Shown here piece after piece: positions 10,301 through 18,670 of a stretch of 64,000 nucleotides of DNA. Within the stretch, counting starts at the first letter, position 1; each line of letters begins with the position of its first letter. The position numbers and the translations under genes are program-made. The stretch is from Flavobacterium sp. ov086 (GTDB lineage: Bacteria > Bacteroidota > Bacteroidia > Flavobacteriales > Flavobacteriaceae), in NCBI RefSeq assembly GCF_900187965.1, contig NZ_FZNL01000012.1, positions 113,235-177,234 on the forward strand. The letters run 5' to 3'. The notes beneath the pieces are model-generated. The model saw only the letters and a program-made list of their open reading frames with translations, ran no database searches and was not told the DNA's origin.

Positions 10301-10509
10301 AAATAAAATTTTCCTTCAGCATCTGTCTGAACTCCGTGTGTTGTACCTTTAATAACAACAGAAGCACCTATAATGGGTTGATTTGTAACATCATCAACAA
10401 CAGTTCCGTCAAGTTTAGATTGTATAAGCGGAGTGGTGTTTTGGGCATTAATTCCTGCCGAGAGCAGAAGGAGAAAAAGCAATGAGTATATGTTTAATTT
10501 TTTTTTCAT
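7378..10509 (-). CDS. SusC/RagA family TonB-dependent outer-membrane transporter
   Basis: 1043 aa. A signal peptide (to GINAQ) is followed by a carboxypeptidase-regulatory-like domain (about 33-110: GTVVDDVTNQPIIGASVVIKG), then the TonB-box-like DELVVVGYGSQ, a plug with the RIRGGNS and PLYVVDGV motifs, and a C-terminal beta-barrel. This is the standard SusC architecture and length. It is the first gene of the operon susC-susD-sulfatase-sulfatase. It is preceded by a structured leader of up to about 500 nt (see the promoter at 11014 and the short ORF at 10643). Confidence 0.96.
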   Translation of the reverse strand: MKKKLNIYSLLFLLLLSAGINAQNTTPLIQSKLDGTVVDDVTNQPIIGASVVIKGTTHGVQTDAEGKFYFQTGQKFPYTLIVTYIGYKKTEIIVDKNPVTINLKEERQELDELVVVGYGSQKRKDITGSVASVPKANLSQVTSSADNLLRGAIPGVVVTQSSGRPGASSSVRIRGGNSITAGNEPLYVVDGVLIYNDNSNSTAGVSFAGATVNVLSTINPGDIESIEVLKDASATAIYGSRGANGVVLITTKKGTKGQDNISYQGYFGVQSVSKKLDIMNASQWASLRNDVQASIGQAPSFTPAQIEAFKTSENYNWQDALFRTGAPVQNHQLTFSGGDDRSRYAVSAGYFDQEGVVIGSDFKRISLRANYERNYSQAFKFGVNANYSNSISNGIGTNGGGSSGRQPNPIVTALLMAPVVPIKNADGSYNVTNNPYATSVNGYISNPINDLENTTNETKINRILTSLFGEYKITKKLVAKIAVSGDVINTKQNYYAPANTTNGAGTKGLASVGDRLVSSVLNENTLNYNTNFGENHKFSALGGYTLQYTQGEVVNAGAQTFVNDSNTYNALQDGVPVKPYSDAFESVLKSWLARVNYSYKGKYNFIVSTRADGSSRFGSESLWGYFPSAGFSWNITDEEFANHIKGVTEAKLRITAGTTGNQEIGNYLSLAQMGSVNYAFGGTLQTGLAPTRLANPDLKWEKTNQYNIGLDLSLLDRKINFVFDVYYKKTKDLLINVPIPLTSGYATVLQNIGGVENKGIEIGLITENIKTENFSWNSNFVFSANKNKVVSIGNGVNQFFPVVPNGSLLQQQPVTVKVGLPLGTFWGYRTAGIFQTQEEVNTQPKINSLANTKVGDRKYVDTNGDGVITALDKGNLGSSQPKFVGSFSNTISYHDFDLNFSFQGSYGGKVFNALNQQLEISTLGTNAASTLNDRWTPTNPSNEIPRASSSPLGIVSERYVEDASFLRLKLITLGYTLPKSLSSKLGTKSIKFYVSAENLITWTKYTGFDPEVSSYEQNNLYPGIDFGSYPNSRTFISGLNVTF

Positions 10510-10536
10510 TTCTTTGTAATGGTTTTAAGTAATTAA

Positions 10537-10566
10537 CAAGGCGCCTTGAAAGTTGAATTTTCAACT
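10537..10566. promoter_or_regulatory. Structured elements in the susC 5' leader
   Basis: The 12-bp perfect palindrome CAAGGCGCCTTG lies at 10537-10548, and a small hairpin with arms AGTTGA/TCAACT lies at 10551-10566. In the minus-strand transcript the CAAGGC at 10612-10607 could alternatively pair with GCCTTG at 10548-10543. This would enclose the small hairpin in a larger domain just before the susC start. This suggests a folded regulatory leader; no known riboswitch class was recognised. Confidence 0.4.
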
Positions 10567-10611
10567 CTCTGATGGTTTTCTTGATTTAGTGATAAATGTT
10601 CTTTAAGCCTT

Positions 10612-10644
10612 GCCATTTCTGTTGCCGCAGAAATGGCTTTTTTT
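10612..10644 (+). terminator. Hairpin with T-run inside the susC leader
   Basis: Ten-bp perfect arms GCCATTTCTG / CAGAAATGGC with a 6-nt loop are followed by seven T on the plus strand, which is the form of an intrinsic terminator for plus-strand transcription. No plus-strand gene precedes it, so it could end an antisense transcript. On the minus strand the same stem lies 5 nt after the stop of the short Cys-codon ORF but has no U-tract. Confidence 0.5.
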
Positions 10645-10675
10645 ATTTACAGCAACTGCTTTGCATCTCTTTCAT
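10643..10675 (-). CDS. Ten-codon leader peptide with tandem Cys codons
   Basis: The ORF reads MKEMQSSCCK and then TAA, 133 nt before the susC ATG and within the expected susC leader transcript. Two adjacent Cys codons (TGC TGT) sit directly before the stop and a strong hairpin. The arrangement is like that of leader peptides in amino-acid-responsive attenuators, and the operon downstream encodes sulfatases, which release sulfur usable for cysteine synthesis. Translation is not proven, and an ORF this short could be chance. Confidence 0.4.
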   Translation of the reverse strand: MKEMQSSCCK

Positions 10676-11566
10676 TTTAGTTTTTTTTAGTTATTAGTCA
10701 TTTTTTTTTTAATTGTACAGGTATAGTTTCAAGTGTCTTTTTAATACAGGTTATTGCATTAAACAGACTTTTGTTATTTTCAGTAATAGGGTATTTTTGA
10801 TATATAAGAAATTCGATTTTTAAATCTGATTTGTAAATAAGGAAATCAGATGACGAATAAATTGTGGTGGGAATTAGCAACAGAAGCACATATAACATAA
10901 AGTGTTATAAGTATAGTTTTCAGGAAGATTGTTATACGATATGCTTGCGGTTGTTTTCAAAATTTAGTTTTTTTGGTTTTAAATATTATTTTAAACTCTA
11001 CTAATCCTATAGACAAAGTTAATTTTAATATAATAAAATCCAAAAATTTCAGAAGTTTTTTTTTCAGAGAGAGGCTTAGTATGCATTTTAAATTGATTTT
11101 ATTGTATTTATATTGTTGATTGTTAGTTAGTTGTGTATTTTTGTTTTATTTCAATAATTGTTAAAAAAGCATTGCTGGTGAACCTTAAAATGTAGTATTT
11201 TTTACTTGGTTTTTATCCTTTAAACTTTTTTCAAAAGATTGAAAATGAACTAAAAACGTCATTTAAGATCGATTGTCAATTTTTAAAAGCTTTTTCAGTT
11301 TCTTAAAGCTCCCATATTTTAAATACATCTTCAAAAGAAAATTTTCTTTTTCGAATCCCATAAAATTTTATTTGAAACATCAATTCTGTACTGAAATTAA
11401 TTACATGCAACAGGTTAAAATAAATTAAAAGTGTCAATAGCTGCTTCATGACAATTATCATTTTTTGTAAGAATATATTCGGCCACCTTTGTGGATATAT
11501 TAGAGTCATTGTTTTCTGACCTTAATAAAAGTTGCTGAAAATAAAGAAGTTAATAAAGAAGCAGAT
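10676..11566. other. Long AT-rich divergent intergenic region
   Basis: About 890 bp between the susC leader and the plus-strand narK. It holds the susC promoter candidate (11014-11045). Two short minus-strand ORFs (10698-10898 and 11303-11509) have no recognisable domain. I found no copy here of the hexamer operator seen before other nitrate genes, so the first nitrate operon is probably controlled differently. Confidence 0.4.
11014..11045 (-). promoter_or_regulatory. Candidate promoter for susC operon
   Basis: The minus strand reads TTTTG (11045-11041), 19 nt spacer, then TAACTTTG (11021-11014). This fits the Bacteroidota -33/-7 consensus TTTG-N19-21-TAnnTTTG. Transcription would start near 11008 and give a leader of roughly 500 nt before susC. 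No better match was seen nearer to susC. Confidence 0.45.
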
Positions 11567-13042
11567 ATGAGTAATCTTTCGCAATCGCATAAAATTTTAT
11601 TTTTAAATACATTAGCATTTACAATTTGTTTTGCCTGTTGGACATTAAATGGTGTTTTAGTTACTTATCTCGTTGATAAAGGTATTTTTAACTGGACAGT
11701 TGTTGAAACAGGCTGGTTATTAGGGATTCCTATATTATCAGGTTCTATATTCCGACTTCCTATAGGTATTTTGACGGATAAATATGGAGGTAAAATTGTA
11801 TTTTCAATTTTGTTGATACTTTGTTCTATTCCTCTTTTTCTACTTCCTTTTGCCAATTCCTTTTGGAGCTTTGCCGTTTTAAGTTTTTTCTTTGGCTTAG
11901 TAGGAACCAGTTTTGCAGTAGGAATAGGTTATACTTCAGCTTGGTATCCTAAAAACTGGCAGGGTAGAGCATTAGGTATTTTCGGAATGGGAAATGCCGG
12001 AGCTGCGATAACAACTTTTATAGCACCAACTTTATTAAATCAGCTATCAGAAAAAGATCCTTTAAACGGTTGGAAAATGCTTCCCATTATTTATGGAGCA
12101 GTATTAATACTTATAGGAATACTTTTTATTGTTTTTGCTAAAAATAAAATCAATTCTGGAGTTTCAAAAACAATGGGAGAATTGATGTCTCCACTTAAAA
12201 ATATTCGTGTGTGGCGTTTTGGAGCCTATTACTTTTTAGTATTCGGATGCTTTGTAGCTTATTCACAATGGTTAGTTCCTAATTTCATGAATGTTTATCA
12301 TACCTCATTGGTAATGGGCGGAATGTTTGCTACAATGTTCAGTTTGCCATCAGGAATTATCAGAGCTTTTGGCGGTTATTTATCAGATAAGTTTGGAGCC
12401 AGAAAAGTAATGTATTGGGTACTTGGCTCATCTATAGTAATTAGCTTTTTATTAATGTTTCCAAAAATGGAAATTTTTACCGCAGGTCCCGGAGTTCTTT
12501 CCGGTACAAATGGTATAGTTACCGAAGTTTCTGCAGAAGCAATTACTGTAAATGGTAAAGAACATAAAATCCATAAAAAAGAAATTTCAAACAACGATGA
12601 TAAAGCAATTTTTCCTGTAAAGAATTCGTGGCAGGAAATTGTAGTAGAACAAAATCAAGAAGTCAAAAAGAAAGAGTTATTAGCCCAAGGTGTCACGCAA
12701 ATTAAGTTTAGCGCCAATTTATGGGTATATGTAATTCTGGTAATCCTTATAGGAATCTCGTGGGGAATTGGTAAAGCCGCAGTCTATAAACATATTCCGG
12801 AATATTTTCCTAACGAAGTAGGTGTCGTTGGCGGAATGGTTGGTTTAATAGGCGGACTAGGCGGATTCATTGGCCCAATCATTTTTGGTTATCTCCTTAA
12901 TTATACCGGACTCTGGACCAGTTCCTGGATATTTATTTTCATAGTATCAGTTCTTTGCCTGCTTTGGATGCATAGAACAATCATAAATGCGATGAGAAAA
13001 AAATCACCTGATTTTACCAGAGATATAGAACACAATCATTAA
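11567..13042 (+). CDS. narK: NarK-type nitrate/nitrite transporter (MFS), first copy
   Basis: 491 aa, about 12 membrane helices. NNP/NarK signatures are FGMGNAGAAITTFIAPTLL and GMVGLIGGLGGFIGP. It takes up nitrate or exchanges nitrate for nitrite. Residues about 300-385 are a soluble insert between helices, rich in beta strand, with a VxxNQxVKKKELLAxG stretch that resembles a biotinyl/lipoyl-type barrel-sandwich fold. The copy at 38548 is very similar over its whole length, including this insert. It is the first gene of the 11567-19456 operon, 16 bp before the second NarK. Confidence 0.93.
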   Translation: MSNLSQSHKILFLNTLAFTICFACWTLNGVLVTYLVDKGIFNWTVVETGWLLGIPILSGSIFRLPIGILTDKYGGKIVFSILLILCSIPLFLLPFANSFWSFAVLSFFFGLVGTSFAVGIGYTSAWYPKNWQGRALGIFGMGNAGAAITTFIAPTLLNQLSEKDPLNGWKMLPIIYGAVLILIGILFIVFAKNKINSGVSKTMGELMSPLKNIRVWRFGAYYFLVFGCFVAYSQWLVPNFMNVYHTSLVMGGMFATMFSLPSGIIRAFGGYLSDKFGARKVMYWVLGSSIVISFLLMFPKMEIFTAGPGVLSGTNGIVTEVSAEAITVNGKEHKIHKKEISNNDDKAIFPVKNSWQEIVVEQNQEVKKKELLAQGVTQIKFSANLWVYVILVILIGISWGIGKAAVYKHIPEYFPNEVGVVGGMVGLIGGLGGFIGPIIFGYLLNYTGLWTSSWIFIFIVSVLCLLWMHRTIINAMRKKSPDFTRDIEHNH

Positions 13043-13058
13043 ATAACAAATATATAAT

Positions 13059-14651
13059 ATGAAAACTTGGTTAGACAAATGGGAACCCGAAGATGAAGCG
13101 TTTTGGAATGCTGCCGGAAGTAAAATTGCTTGGAGAACTTTAACAATAACAACATTAACATTAATATTATCTTTTGCCTCATGGTTTATGATGAGCGTTA
13201 TCGCTGTCAAATTACCCGGTTTAGGCTTTAATTTTTCTAAAGATCAGCTTTTTTGGCTAACTGCAATTCCCGGATTAGCAGCGGGATTTTTAAGAATTAT
13301 CCACACCTTTATATTACCAATATTTGGTACACGACATGTAGTATCTTTTGCTACAGCAATAAAATTAATTCCCGTAATAGGAATTGGTTTTGCAGTAATG
13401 AATGTAGATACCCCTTTTTGGGTATTTGCAGTATTAGCTTTTGCAACTGGTTTTGGAGGAGGTGATTTCTCCTCTTATATGCCAAGTACAAATTTATTTT
13501 TCCCTAAAAGATTAAAAGGTACTGCGCTCGGAATTCAGGCAGGTATAGGGAATTTTGGTGTTTCGGTAGCACAATTTGTTACACCCCTTATAATTAGTGT
13601 CGGGATTTATGGAGCAGCATCAGTATTTACAAGCATCGATCCAAAAGAGACGATTACTGTATTTCAAAACGCAAGCTTAGAAAAACAAAAAGAAGTTTTT
13701 GCAGCACTTAACCCAGAAGTACAGACTAAAATATTATCTAATGTAAAGAAACCCATATTAGATTCCGTAAGTACAGCAGTTAATTCATCAGATAATACGA
13801 CCATTTTTATAGCATTGCCAGTAAAAGCAAAGGCTAAAGCCATTGCAAATGCAAATCCTAAATTGGCAGAGAAAATTTTAAACAATATCAGTGCTGAAAA
13901 TACTGCAGTCAAAAACAAAGAAATTTACTTGCAATCCGCAGCATTTTGGTACGTTCCTTTTTTACTGTTATTATCATTTATAAGTTGGTTTTATTTAAGA
14001 AGCATTCCAATGAAAGCCTCTATTAGAGAACAATTGGATATTTTCTCGAATAAGCATACTTGGTATTGTACAATAACTTACGTAATGACTTTTGGAACAT
14101 TTGCAGGTTTGTCGGCAGCTTTTCCATTAATGATTAAGTTCTTGTATGGAGATTTTCCTAATGCGCCGGATCCTTTAGTATATGCTTTTTATGGTCCGCT
14201 TATAGGATCAGCGAGTAGAGTTGCTTTTGGTTTTGTGGCTGACAAAGTTGGAGGAGCAATACTAACCACAATTACTGGTTTAGGAATTTTAGCCGGAGCA
14301 ATTATTTTAGTAACACAAGGATTAGTAGCGCCAACAAGTATGGATCAATTCCCGCTTTTTGTAACCGTAATTCTGGGAATGTTCTTTTTTACAGGAATCG
14401 GAAATGCAGGAACGTTTAGACAATACCCAATTATTTTTGCCGAAAATCAACGTCAGGCAGCAGGAGTTATTGGTTGGACAGCAGCAATTGCAGCTTTTGG
14501 ACCATTTATATTTTCAAAATCAATAGGGAATAATATTTCTGCTAATGGTACTGTAAATCAATTCTTTATTTGTGTTGCAGTTTTCGCTATCTTAGCTACT
14601 GGTATAAATTGGTGGTTTTATAATCGTAAAGGTTGCGAGAAACCAAGTTAG
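13059..14651 (+). CDS. narK: NarK-type nitrate/nitrite transporter (MFS), divergent second type
   Basis: 530 aa MFS protein with the NarK motifs QAGIGNFGVSVAQFVTPL and GIGNAGTFRQYP. It differs strongly from the preceding NarK, as in the NarK1-NarK2 pairs (sometimes fused) of other bacteria where one works as a nitrate symporter and the other as a nitrate/nitrite exchanger. Residues about 187-289 form an extra soluble, Ala/Lys-rich, mostly helical insert between the two six-helix halves. It is co-transcribed with the flanking genes (16 bp before, 28 bp after). Confidence 0.9.
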   Translation: MKTWLDKWEPEDEAFWNAAGSKIAWRTLTITTLTLILSFASWFMMSVIAVKLPGLGFNFSKDQLFWLTAIPGLAAGFLRIIHTFILPIFGTRHVVSFATAIKLIPVIGIGFAVMNVDTPFWVFAVLAFATGFGGGDFSSYMPSTNLFFPKRLKGTALGIQAGIGNFGVSVAQFVTPLIISVGIYGAASVFTSIDPKETITVFQNASLEKQKEVFAALNPEVQTKILSNVKKPILDSVSTAVNSSDNTTIFIALPVKAKAKAIANANPKLAEKILNNISAENTAVKNKEIYLQSAAFWYVPFLLLLSFISWFYLRSIPMKASIREQLDIFSNKHTWYCTITYVMTFGTFAGLSAAFPLMIKFLYGDFPNAPDPLVYAFYGPLIGSASRVAFGFVADKVGGAILTTITGLGILAGAIILVTQGLVAPTSMDQFPLFVTVILGMFFFTGIGNAGTFRQYPIIFAENQRQAAGVIGWTAAIAAFGPFIFSKSIGNNISANGTVNQFFICVAVFAILATGINWWFYNRKGCEKPS

Positions 14652-14679
14652 AAAAGTAATCATTAAAATTTAATTAAGG

Positions 14680-15732
14680 ATGAAAAATAAAACGTTTAAT
14701 ACCAAAGCCTTACTTGTAGCTACTCTAATCTCTGCATTAACTATAGTATTAGTATTTTACGGGTCCAGGCAACTTCAGAATTTTGATGCTGCATTAGTAA
14801 CCTATTTATTCGGAACCATATTCGCTTTCTTCGGAATCGTGTATCGCTATACGGTTTGGCTGCAGCGACCGCCAACATGGATGTATTTCAAGCGCAGTAT
14901 TAAATTTCTGTTCACCGGAAAGATATTTGCTCATTCGTGGTTTCTAGGAAAAGAATCAGTAGAAAATATAGTGGTTCAAAAATTTATTTATCCACGAAGT
15001 AAATACCGTTGGGCAGCCCATTTTTGTATTGCACTAGGATGCATGTCCGCTTTTGCTATAACAATTCCACTTACGTTTGGCTGGATTCATTTTACGTTGG
15101 CACCAGATTCAATATCGATTTATGAAGCTCATTTCTTCGGATTTAAAATGATGGATTTTAAAATCGGGTCTGTTCTTGCATTTTTAATTTTTCACGCCTT
15201 AAACTGGTCTTCATGGCTAGTAATATTTGGTTCTGTTTATTATTTGCGAAGACGATTGACAAATCCAGGTTTAATTGCAACACAATCTTTTGAAGGCGAT
15301 TTATTACCTCTTATTTTATTGATTGCAATATCAGTTACCGGTTTGTGTCTTACGTATTCCTATCAATTTATGAAAGGATTCGCTTATGATTTCTTAGCAG
15401 TAATACATGCCGTAACCGTAATCATGTTTTTGATATGGATTCCGTTTGGCAAATTCTTCCATATAATTCAGCGTCCGGCACAAATTGGAGCTCACATTTA
15501 TAAGCAAGAAGGAATAAAAAAAGGAATGGCAGTTTGCCCTCATACAGGAGAAGAATTTGCAACACAACTGCATATAAGCGATTTAAAAATTGTTACCAAA
15601 CAACTGGGATTTGACTTTACGCACGAAGATGGAACCTCACACTTAGATTTAAGTCCTGAGGGAAAAAGATCTCGCTTAGCTCAGGCACATTTAAAAGCAA
15701 GATTAGAAAACGGCGGAAAGTTATTTGGATAA
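14680..15732 (+). CDS. Cytochrome b-like membrane subunit of a nitrate reductase complex
   Basis: 350 aa with about 6-7 hydrophobic helices (near 12-30, 40-58, 110-135, 165-190, 215-235 and 240-265). Several membrane histidines could bind haem (AAHFCI, IFHALNW, AVIHAVTV, KFFHIIQ). A soluble C-terminal tail of about 75 residues contains CPHTGEEF. Its place before a molybdenum oxidoreductase, a ferredoxin subunit and a Rieske protein suggests a quinol-oxidising anchor comparable to NarI or to the cytochrome b of haloarchaeal nitrate reductases. The assignment rests on topology and context. Confidence 0.6.
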   Translation: MKNKTFNTKALLVATLISALTIVLVFYGSRQLQNFDAALVTYLFGTIFAFFGIVYRYTVWLQRPPTWMYFKRSIKFLFTGKIFAHSWFLGKESVENIVVQKFIYPRSKYRWAAHFCIALGCMSAFAITIPLTFGWIHFTLAPDSISIYEAHFFGFKMMDFKIGSVLAFLIFHALNWSSWLVIFGSVYYLRRRLTNPGLIATQSFEGDLLPLILLIAISVTGLCLTYSYQFMKGFAYDFLAVIHAVTVIMFLIWIPFGKFFHIIQRPAQIGAHIYKQEGIKKGMAVCPHTGEEFATQLHISDLKIVTKQLGFDFTHEDGTSHLDLSPEGKRSRLAQAHLKARLENGGKLFG

Positions 15733-15856
15733 AATAAAAAAAGTTTCAAGTTTTTCAAGTTTCAAGTTTCAAGTTCACACTTTGTGTAAACTTTAGTTTA
15801 TAGACAAACGACAATAACTTGAAACAAGAAAAACTTGAAACAAAAAAAAGAAAGAC
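15733..15856. repeat. GTTTCAAG / CTTGAAAC inverted-repeat cluster
   Basis: Several tandem copies of gtttcaag at 15750-15775 face copies of cttgaaac at 15818-15842, with a 40-nt spacer, within an operon. The transcript could form a long hairpin. The same octamer recurs at 20905-21007, 21955-21966 and 31290-31358. Confidence 0.7.
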
Positions 15857-18073
15857 ATGGCAAAATTACCCGTATCGACTGAAAAGATTATTGAAGATTT
15901 TGGTCCTCATTTAAATTATGCGCCCAAAGATGGTTATGAAGGTAGAGATGAACCAGATAGTTTAGTAAAAACGCATTGTTGTTTTTGCGGAATGCAATGC
16001 GGTATTCAATTATCAGTAAAGGATAATAAAGTGGTAGGTTTTGAACCGTGGATGGAATTTCCTTTTAATGAAGGACGTTTGTGTCCAAAAGGAGTTCAGC
16101 GTTATCTTCAAAATAATCATCCTGATCGCCTTTTACATCCAATAAAAAGAGTAGAAGGAAAAGGATTTGAAAAAACAACCTGGGATGAAGCAATGGATAA
16201 AACCGTTTCTGAGATCAAAAGAATTCAGGAAAAATATGGTAAACATGCCTTTTCGATGTTATCAGGCGTATCACTTACCAACGAAAAAAGTTATTTGGTT
16301 GGAAAATTTGCCCGTGTAGCATTAAAAACCAGAAACCTTGATTACAACGGAAGACTTTGCATGGTAAGTGCAGGAGCAGGAAATAAAAAAGCTTTTGGTT
16401 TAGATCGTGCTTCAAACAATTATTCTGATTTAGAATATGCCGAGGTTATTATTGTTGCCGGAGCAAATATCAGCGAAACCTTCCCAACATTAACCCATTG
16501 GATCTGGAAAGCCAGAGATCGTGGAGCTAAATTGATTGTTATAGATCCAAGAATGATTCCGCTAGCCAGAACTGCCGATGTACATTTGGATGTTAAACCC
16601 GGAACAGATTCTGCATTATATGGTGCAATGCTTAAATATCTGGTAGATCACGATATGCTGGACCATGATTTTATAGACAATTATACATCAGGTTTTCAGG
16701 AAACACTAGATGCCGTAAAAGATTATACCTTAGAATGGGCAGAAGAAGTTACAGGAATCGATAAGAATAAAATAAAAGAAGCTGCCGAATTATGGGGCAA
16801 AGCCAAAACTAGTTTTCTACTTCATGCACGCGGAATCGAGCACCATTCAAAAGGTGTTGATAATGTAGTAGGTTGTATAAACTTAGTTTTAGCAACCGGA
16901 AGAATCGGTAAACCTTATTGCGGATACGGAACTATAACAGGACAAGGAAACGGACAAGGCGGTCGTGAACACGGACATAAGTGTGATCAATTGCCTGGAA
17001 ATCGTGATATCGAAAACCCTGAACATCGAAAGTATATATCAGAAGTTTGGGGCATCGATGAAAAAGATATGCCTGGAAAAGGACTTACTGCCTATGAAAT
17101 TATAGAAGCCATTCATAGTGGAGAAATCAGAGGATTAATTTCTATTTGTTTCAATCCACTAGTATCCTTACCAAACAATAATTATGTTAGATCAGCTCTC
17201 GAAAAATTAGAGTTTTACGTTTGTATTGATTTCTTTTTGAATGAAACTGCCCGTCATGCGGATATTGTTCTTCCGGGTTCTTTACAGGAAGAAGAAGAAG
17301 GAACAACAACTTCGGCAGAAGGTCGCGTAATTCGAATTCGCCAAGCTGTTACACCTCCGGGAGAAGCAAGAACAGATACTTCGATATTGTTAGAAATTGC
17401 AAAAAGACTGGGTGAAGAAGATAAATTTACTTATGAAAACAGTGAAGCTATTTTTAATGAATTACGCGTAGCTTCAAAAGGAGGAACAGCTGATTATTTT
17501 GGAATATCATATAAAAAAATAGAAGATAATATGGGCGTTTTTTGGCCTTGTCCAACAGACGATCACCCCGGAACACCGCGATTATGGGAAGATAAAAAGT
17601 TTAAAACACCAGATGGAAAAGCGCATTTTAATCCTGCACCATACAAATTACCGGGAGAAGTTACAGATGAAGAATATCCTGTTATTCTAACTACAGGACG
17701 TGTAGTTTCTCAATATCTAAGCGGAACCCAAACACGTAGAATAGGAAAATTAGTAGATCAGTTTCCGGAACCATTATTAGAGATTCATCCGGAACTAGCT
17801 TTAAAATACGGAATCAAACAGCATGAATTAGTTCGTGTTGCAACACGACGCGGAGAAGGAATTTTCCCTGCAAATATTGTAGAAACTATCCGTAAAGATA
17901 CGGTGTTTATACCTTATCATTGGCCAGGAGCAAAATCGGCAAATCAATTAACACCGGGAACTTTAGATCCAATTTCAAAAATACCGGAATTTAAAGTTTG
18001 TGCATGCTTATTAGATCCGCAAGGAAAAATTGCACCATCATCTAAAGAATCACACGCATATGCAAGTATTTAA
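15857..18073 (+). CDS. Molybdopterin oxidoreductase, probable nitrate reductase catalytic subunit
   Basis: 738 aa. The N-terminal [4Fe-4S] motif is C41-x2-C44-x3-C48-x27-C76 (CCFCGMQCG ... CPKG). Mo-bis-MGD oxidoreductase domains follow ([33 protein letters not shown]) and a C-terminal dinucleotide-binding domain ([17 protein letters not shown]). There is no Tat or Sec signal, so the protein is cytoplasmic. Length and motifs fit the NapA/NasA/NarB group. Neighbouring NarK genes point to nitrate as substrate. No NarJ/NapD-like chaperone gene is near. Confidence 0.85.
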   Translation: MAKLPVSTEKIIEDFGPHLNYAPKDGYEGRDEPDSLVKTHCCFCGMQCGIQLSVKDNKVVGFEPWMEFPFNEGRLCPKGVQRYLQNNHPDRLLHPIKRVEGKGFEKTTWDEAMDKTVSEIKRIQEKYGKHAFSMLSGVSLTNEKSYLVGKFARVALKTRNLDYNGRLCMVSAGAGNKKAFGLDRASNNYSDLEYAEVIIVAGANISETFPTLTHWIWKARDRGAKLIVIDPRMIPLARTADVHLDVKPGTDSALYGAMLKYLVDHDMLDHDFIDNYTSGFQETLDAVKDYTLEWAEEVTGIDKNKIKEAAELWGKAKTSFLLHARGIEHHSKGVDNVVGCINLVLATGRIGKPYCGYGTITGQGNGQGGREHGHKCDQLPGNRDIENPEHRKYISEVWGIDEKDMPGKGLTAYEIIEAIHSGEIRGLISICFNPLVSLPNNNYVRSALEKLEFYVCIDFFLNETARHADIVLPGSLQEEEEGTTTSAEGRVIRIRQAVTPPGEARTDTSILLEIAKRLGEEDKFTYENSEAIFNELRVASKGGTADYFGISYKKIEDNMGVFWPCPTDDHPGTPRLWEDKKFKTPDGKAHFNPAPYKLPGEVTDEEYPVILTTGRVVSQYLSGTQTRRIGKLVDQFPEPLLEIHPELALKYGIKQHELVRVATRRGEGIFPANIVETIRKDTVFIPYHWPGAKSANQLTPGTLDPISKIPEFKVCACLLDPQGKIAPSSKESHAYASI

Positions 18074-18090
18074 TCTATAAAAACGAAATT

Positions 18091-18660
18091 ATGAACCTGA
18101 CTAATTTTAATAGAAATGAAGAGTTTTTTGTAGATCTGCAACGCTGTATTGGTTGTAAAGCTTGCGAAATGGCTTGCGCAGAATGCGAAACAAACGGGCA
18201 GGAATCGTTGATTAGCGTGAATTATGTTGAGCGTTCTTCAACAATTCAAACTACTGTGCAGGTTTGTATGCATTGTGAAGATCCGGTATGCGCAAATGTA
18301 TGTCCTGCCGATGCAATTTCGCAAGACGAATTTGGAATTGTTCATACCGCAAATACAGAAAGATGTATTGGTTGCTCAAACTGTGTGATGGCATGTCCGT
18401 TTGGAGTTCCTAAAAAGATGGAAGAGTATGATTTGATGATGAAATGTACTATGTGTTATGACAGAACAAGCGTTGGTAAAAAACCAATGTGCGCAACGGT
18501 TTGCCCAAGTGGAGCTTTGTTTTATGGAACAAGAGCCGAAATTGAAGAAATGAGACCAAATAGCTCACCAGTAAATACCTTCATATTCGGAAAAGAAACA
18601 GTAAATACTAAAGTAAACATTATGATGCCAAAAGGCAGTAATGAATTAAGAATATATTAA
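18091..18660 (+). CDS. Four-cluster ferredoxin-type electron transfer subunit
   Basis: 189 aa of the DmsB/NrfC/NarH-like family. Four Cys groups are visible: [37 protein letters not shown] and [21 protein letters not shown], enough for four [4Fe-4S] clusters. It would pass electrons to the molybdenum subunit encoded 17 bp upstream. No signal peptide, so it should sit with the catalytic subunit on the cytoplasmic side. Confidence 0.9.
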   Translation: MNLTNFNRNEEFFVDLQRCIGCKACEMACAECETNGQESLISVNYVERSSTIQTTVQVCMHCEDPVCANVCPADAISQDEFGIVHTANTERCIGCSNCVMACPFGVPKKMEEYDLMMKCTMCYDRTSVGKKPMCATVCPSGALFYGTRAEIEEMRPNSSPVNTFIFGKETVNTKVNIMMPKGSNELRIY

Positions 18661-18670
18661 ATCTAAATCC

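Noticed and set aside
10537..10644. Known riboswitch (SAM, TPP, cobalamin) in the susC leader
   Set aside because: I could not match the conserved core of any class; the structure is better described as an uncharacterised leader.
10698..10898. Minus-strand ORF of 66 codons in the susC leader region
   Set aside because: It has a hydrophobic start but no recognisable domain, lies in AT-rich sequence and ends in a Lys run made by an A-tract. It could be a small secreted peptide, but nothing beyond the open frame supports it.
11303..11509. Minus-strand ORF of 68 codons upstream of the first narK
   Set aside because: No family pattern, no ribosome binding site or promoter seen, and no neighbour in the same direction nearby. 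Probably chance or a relic.
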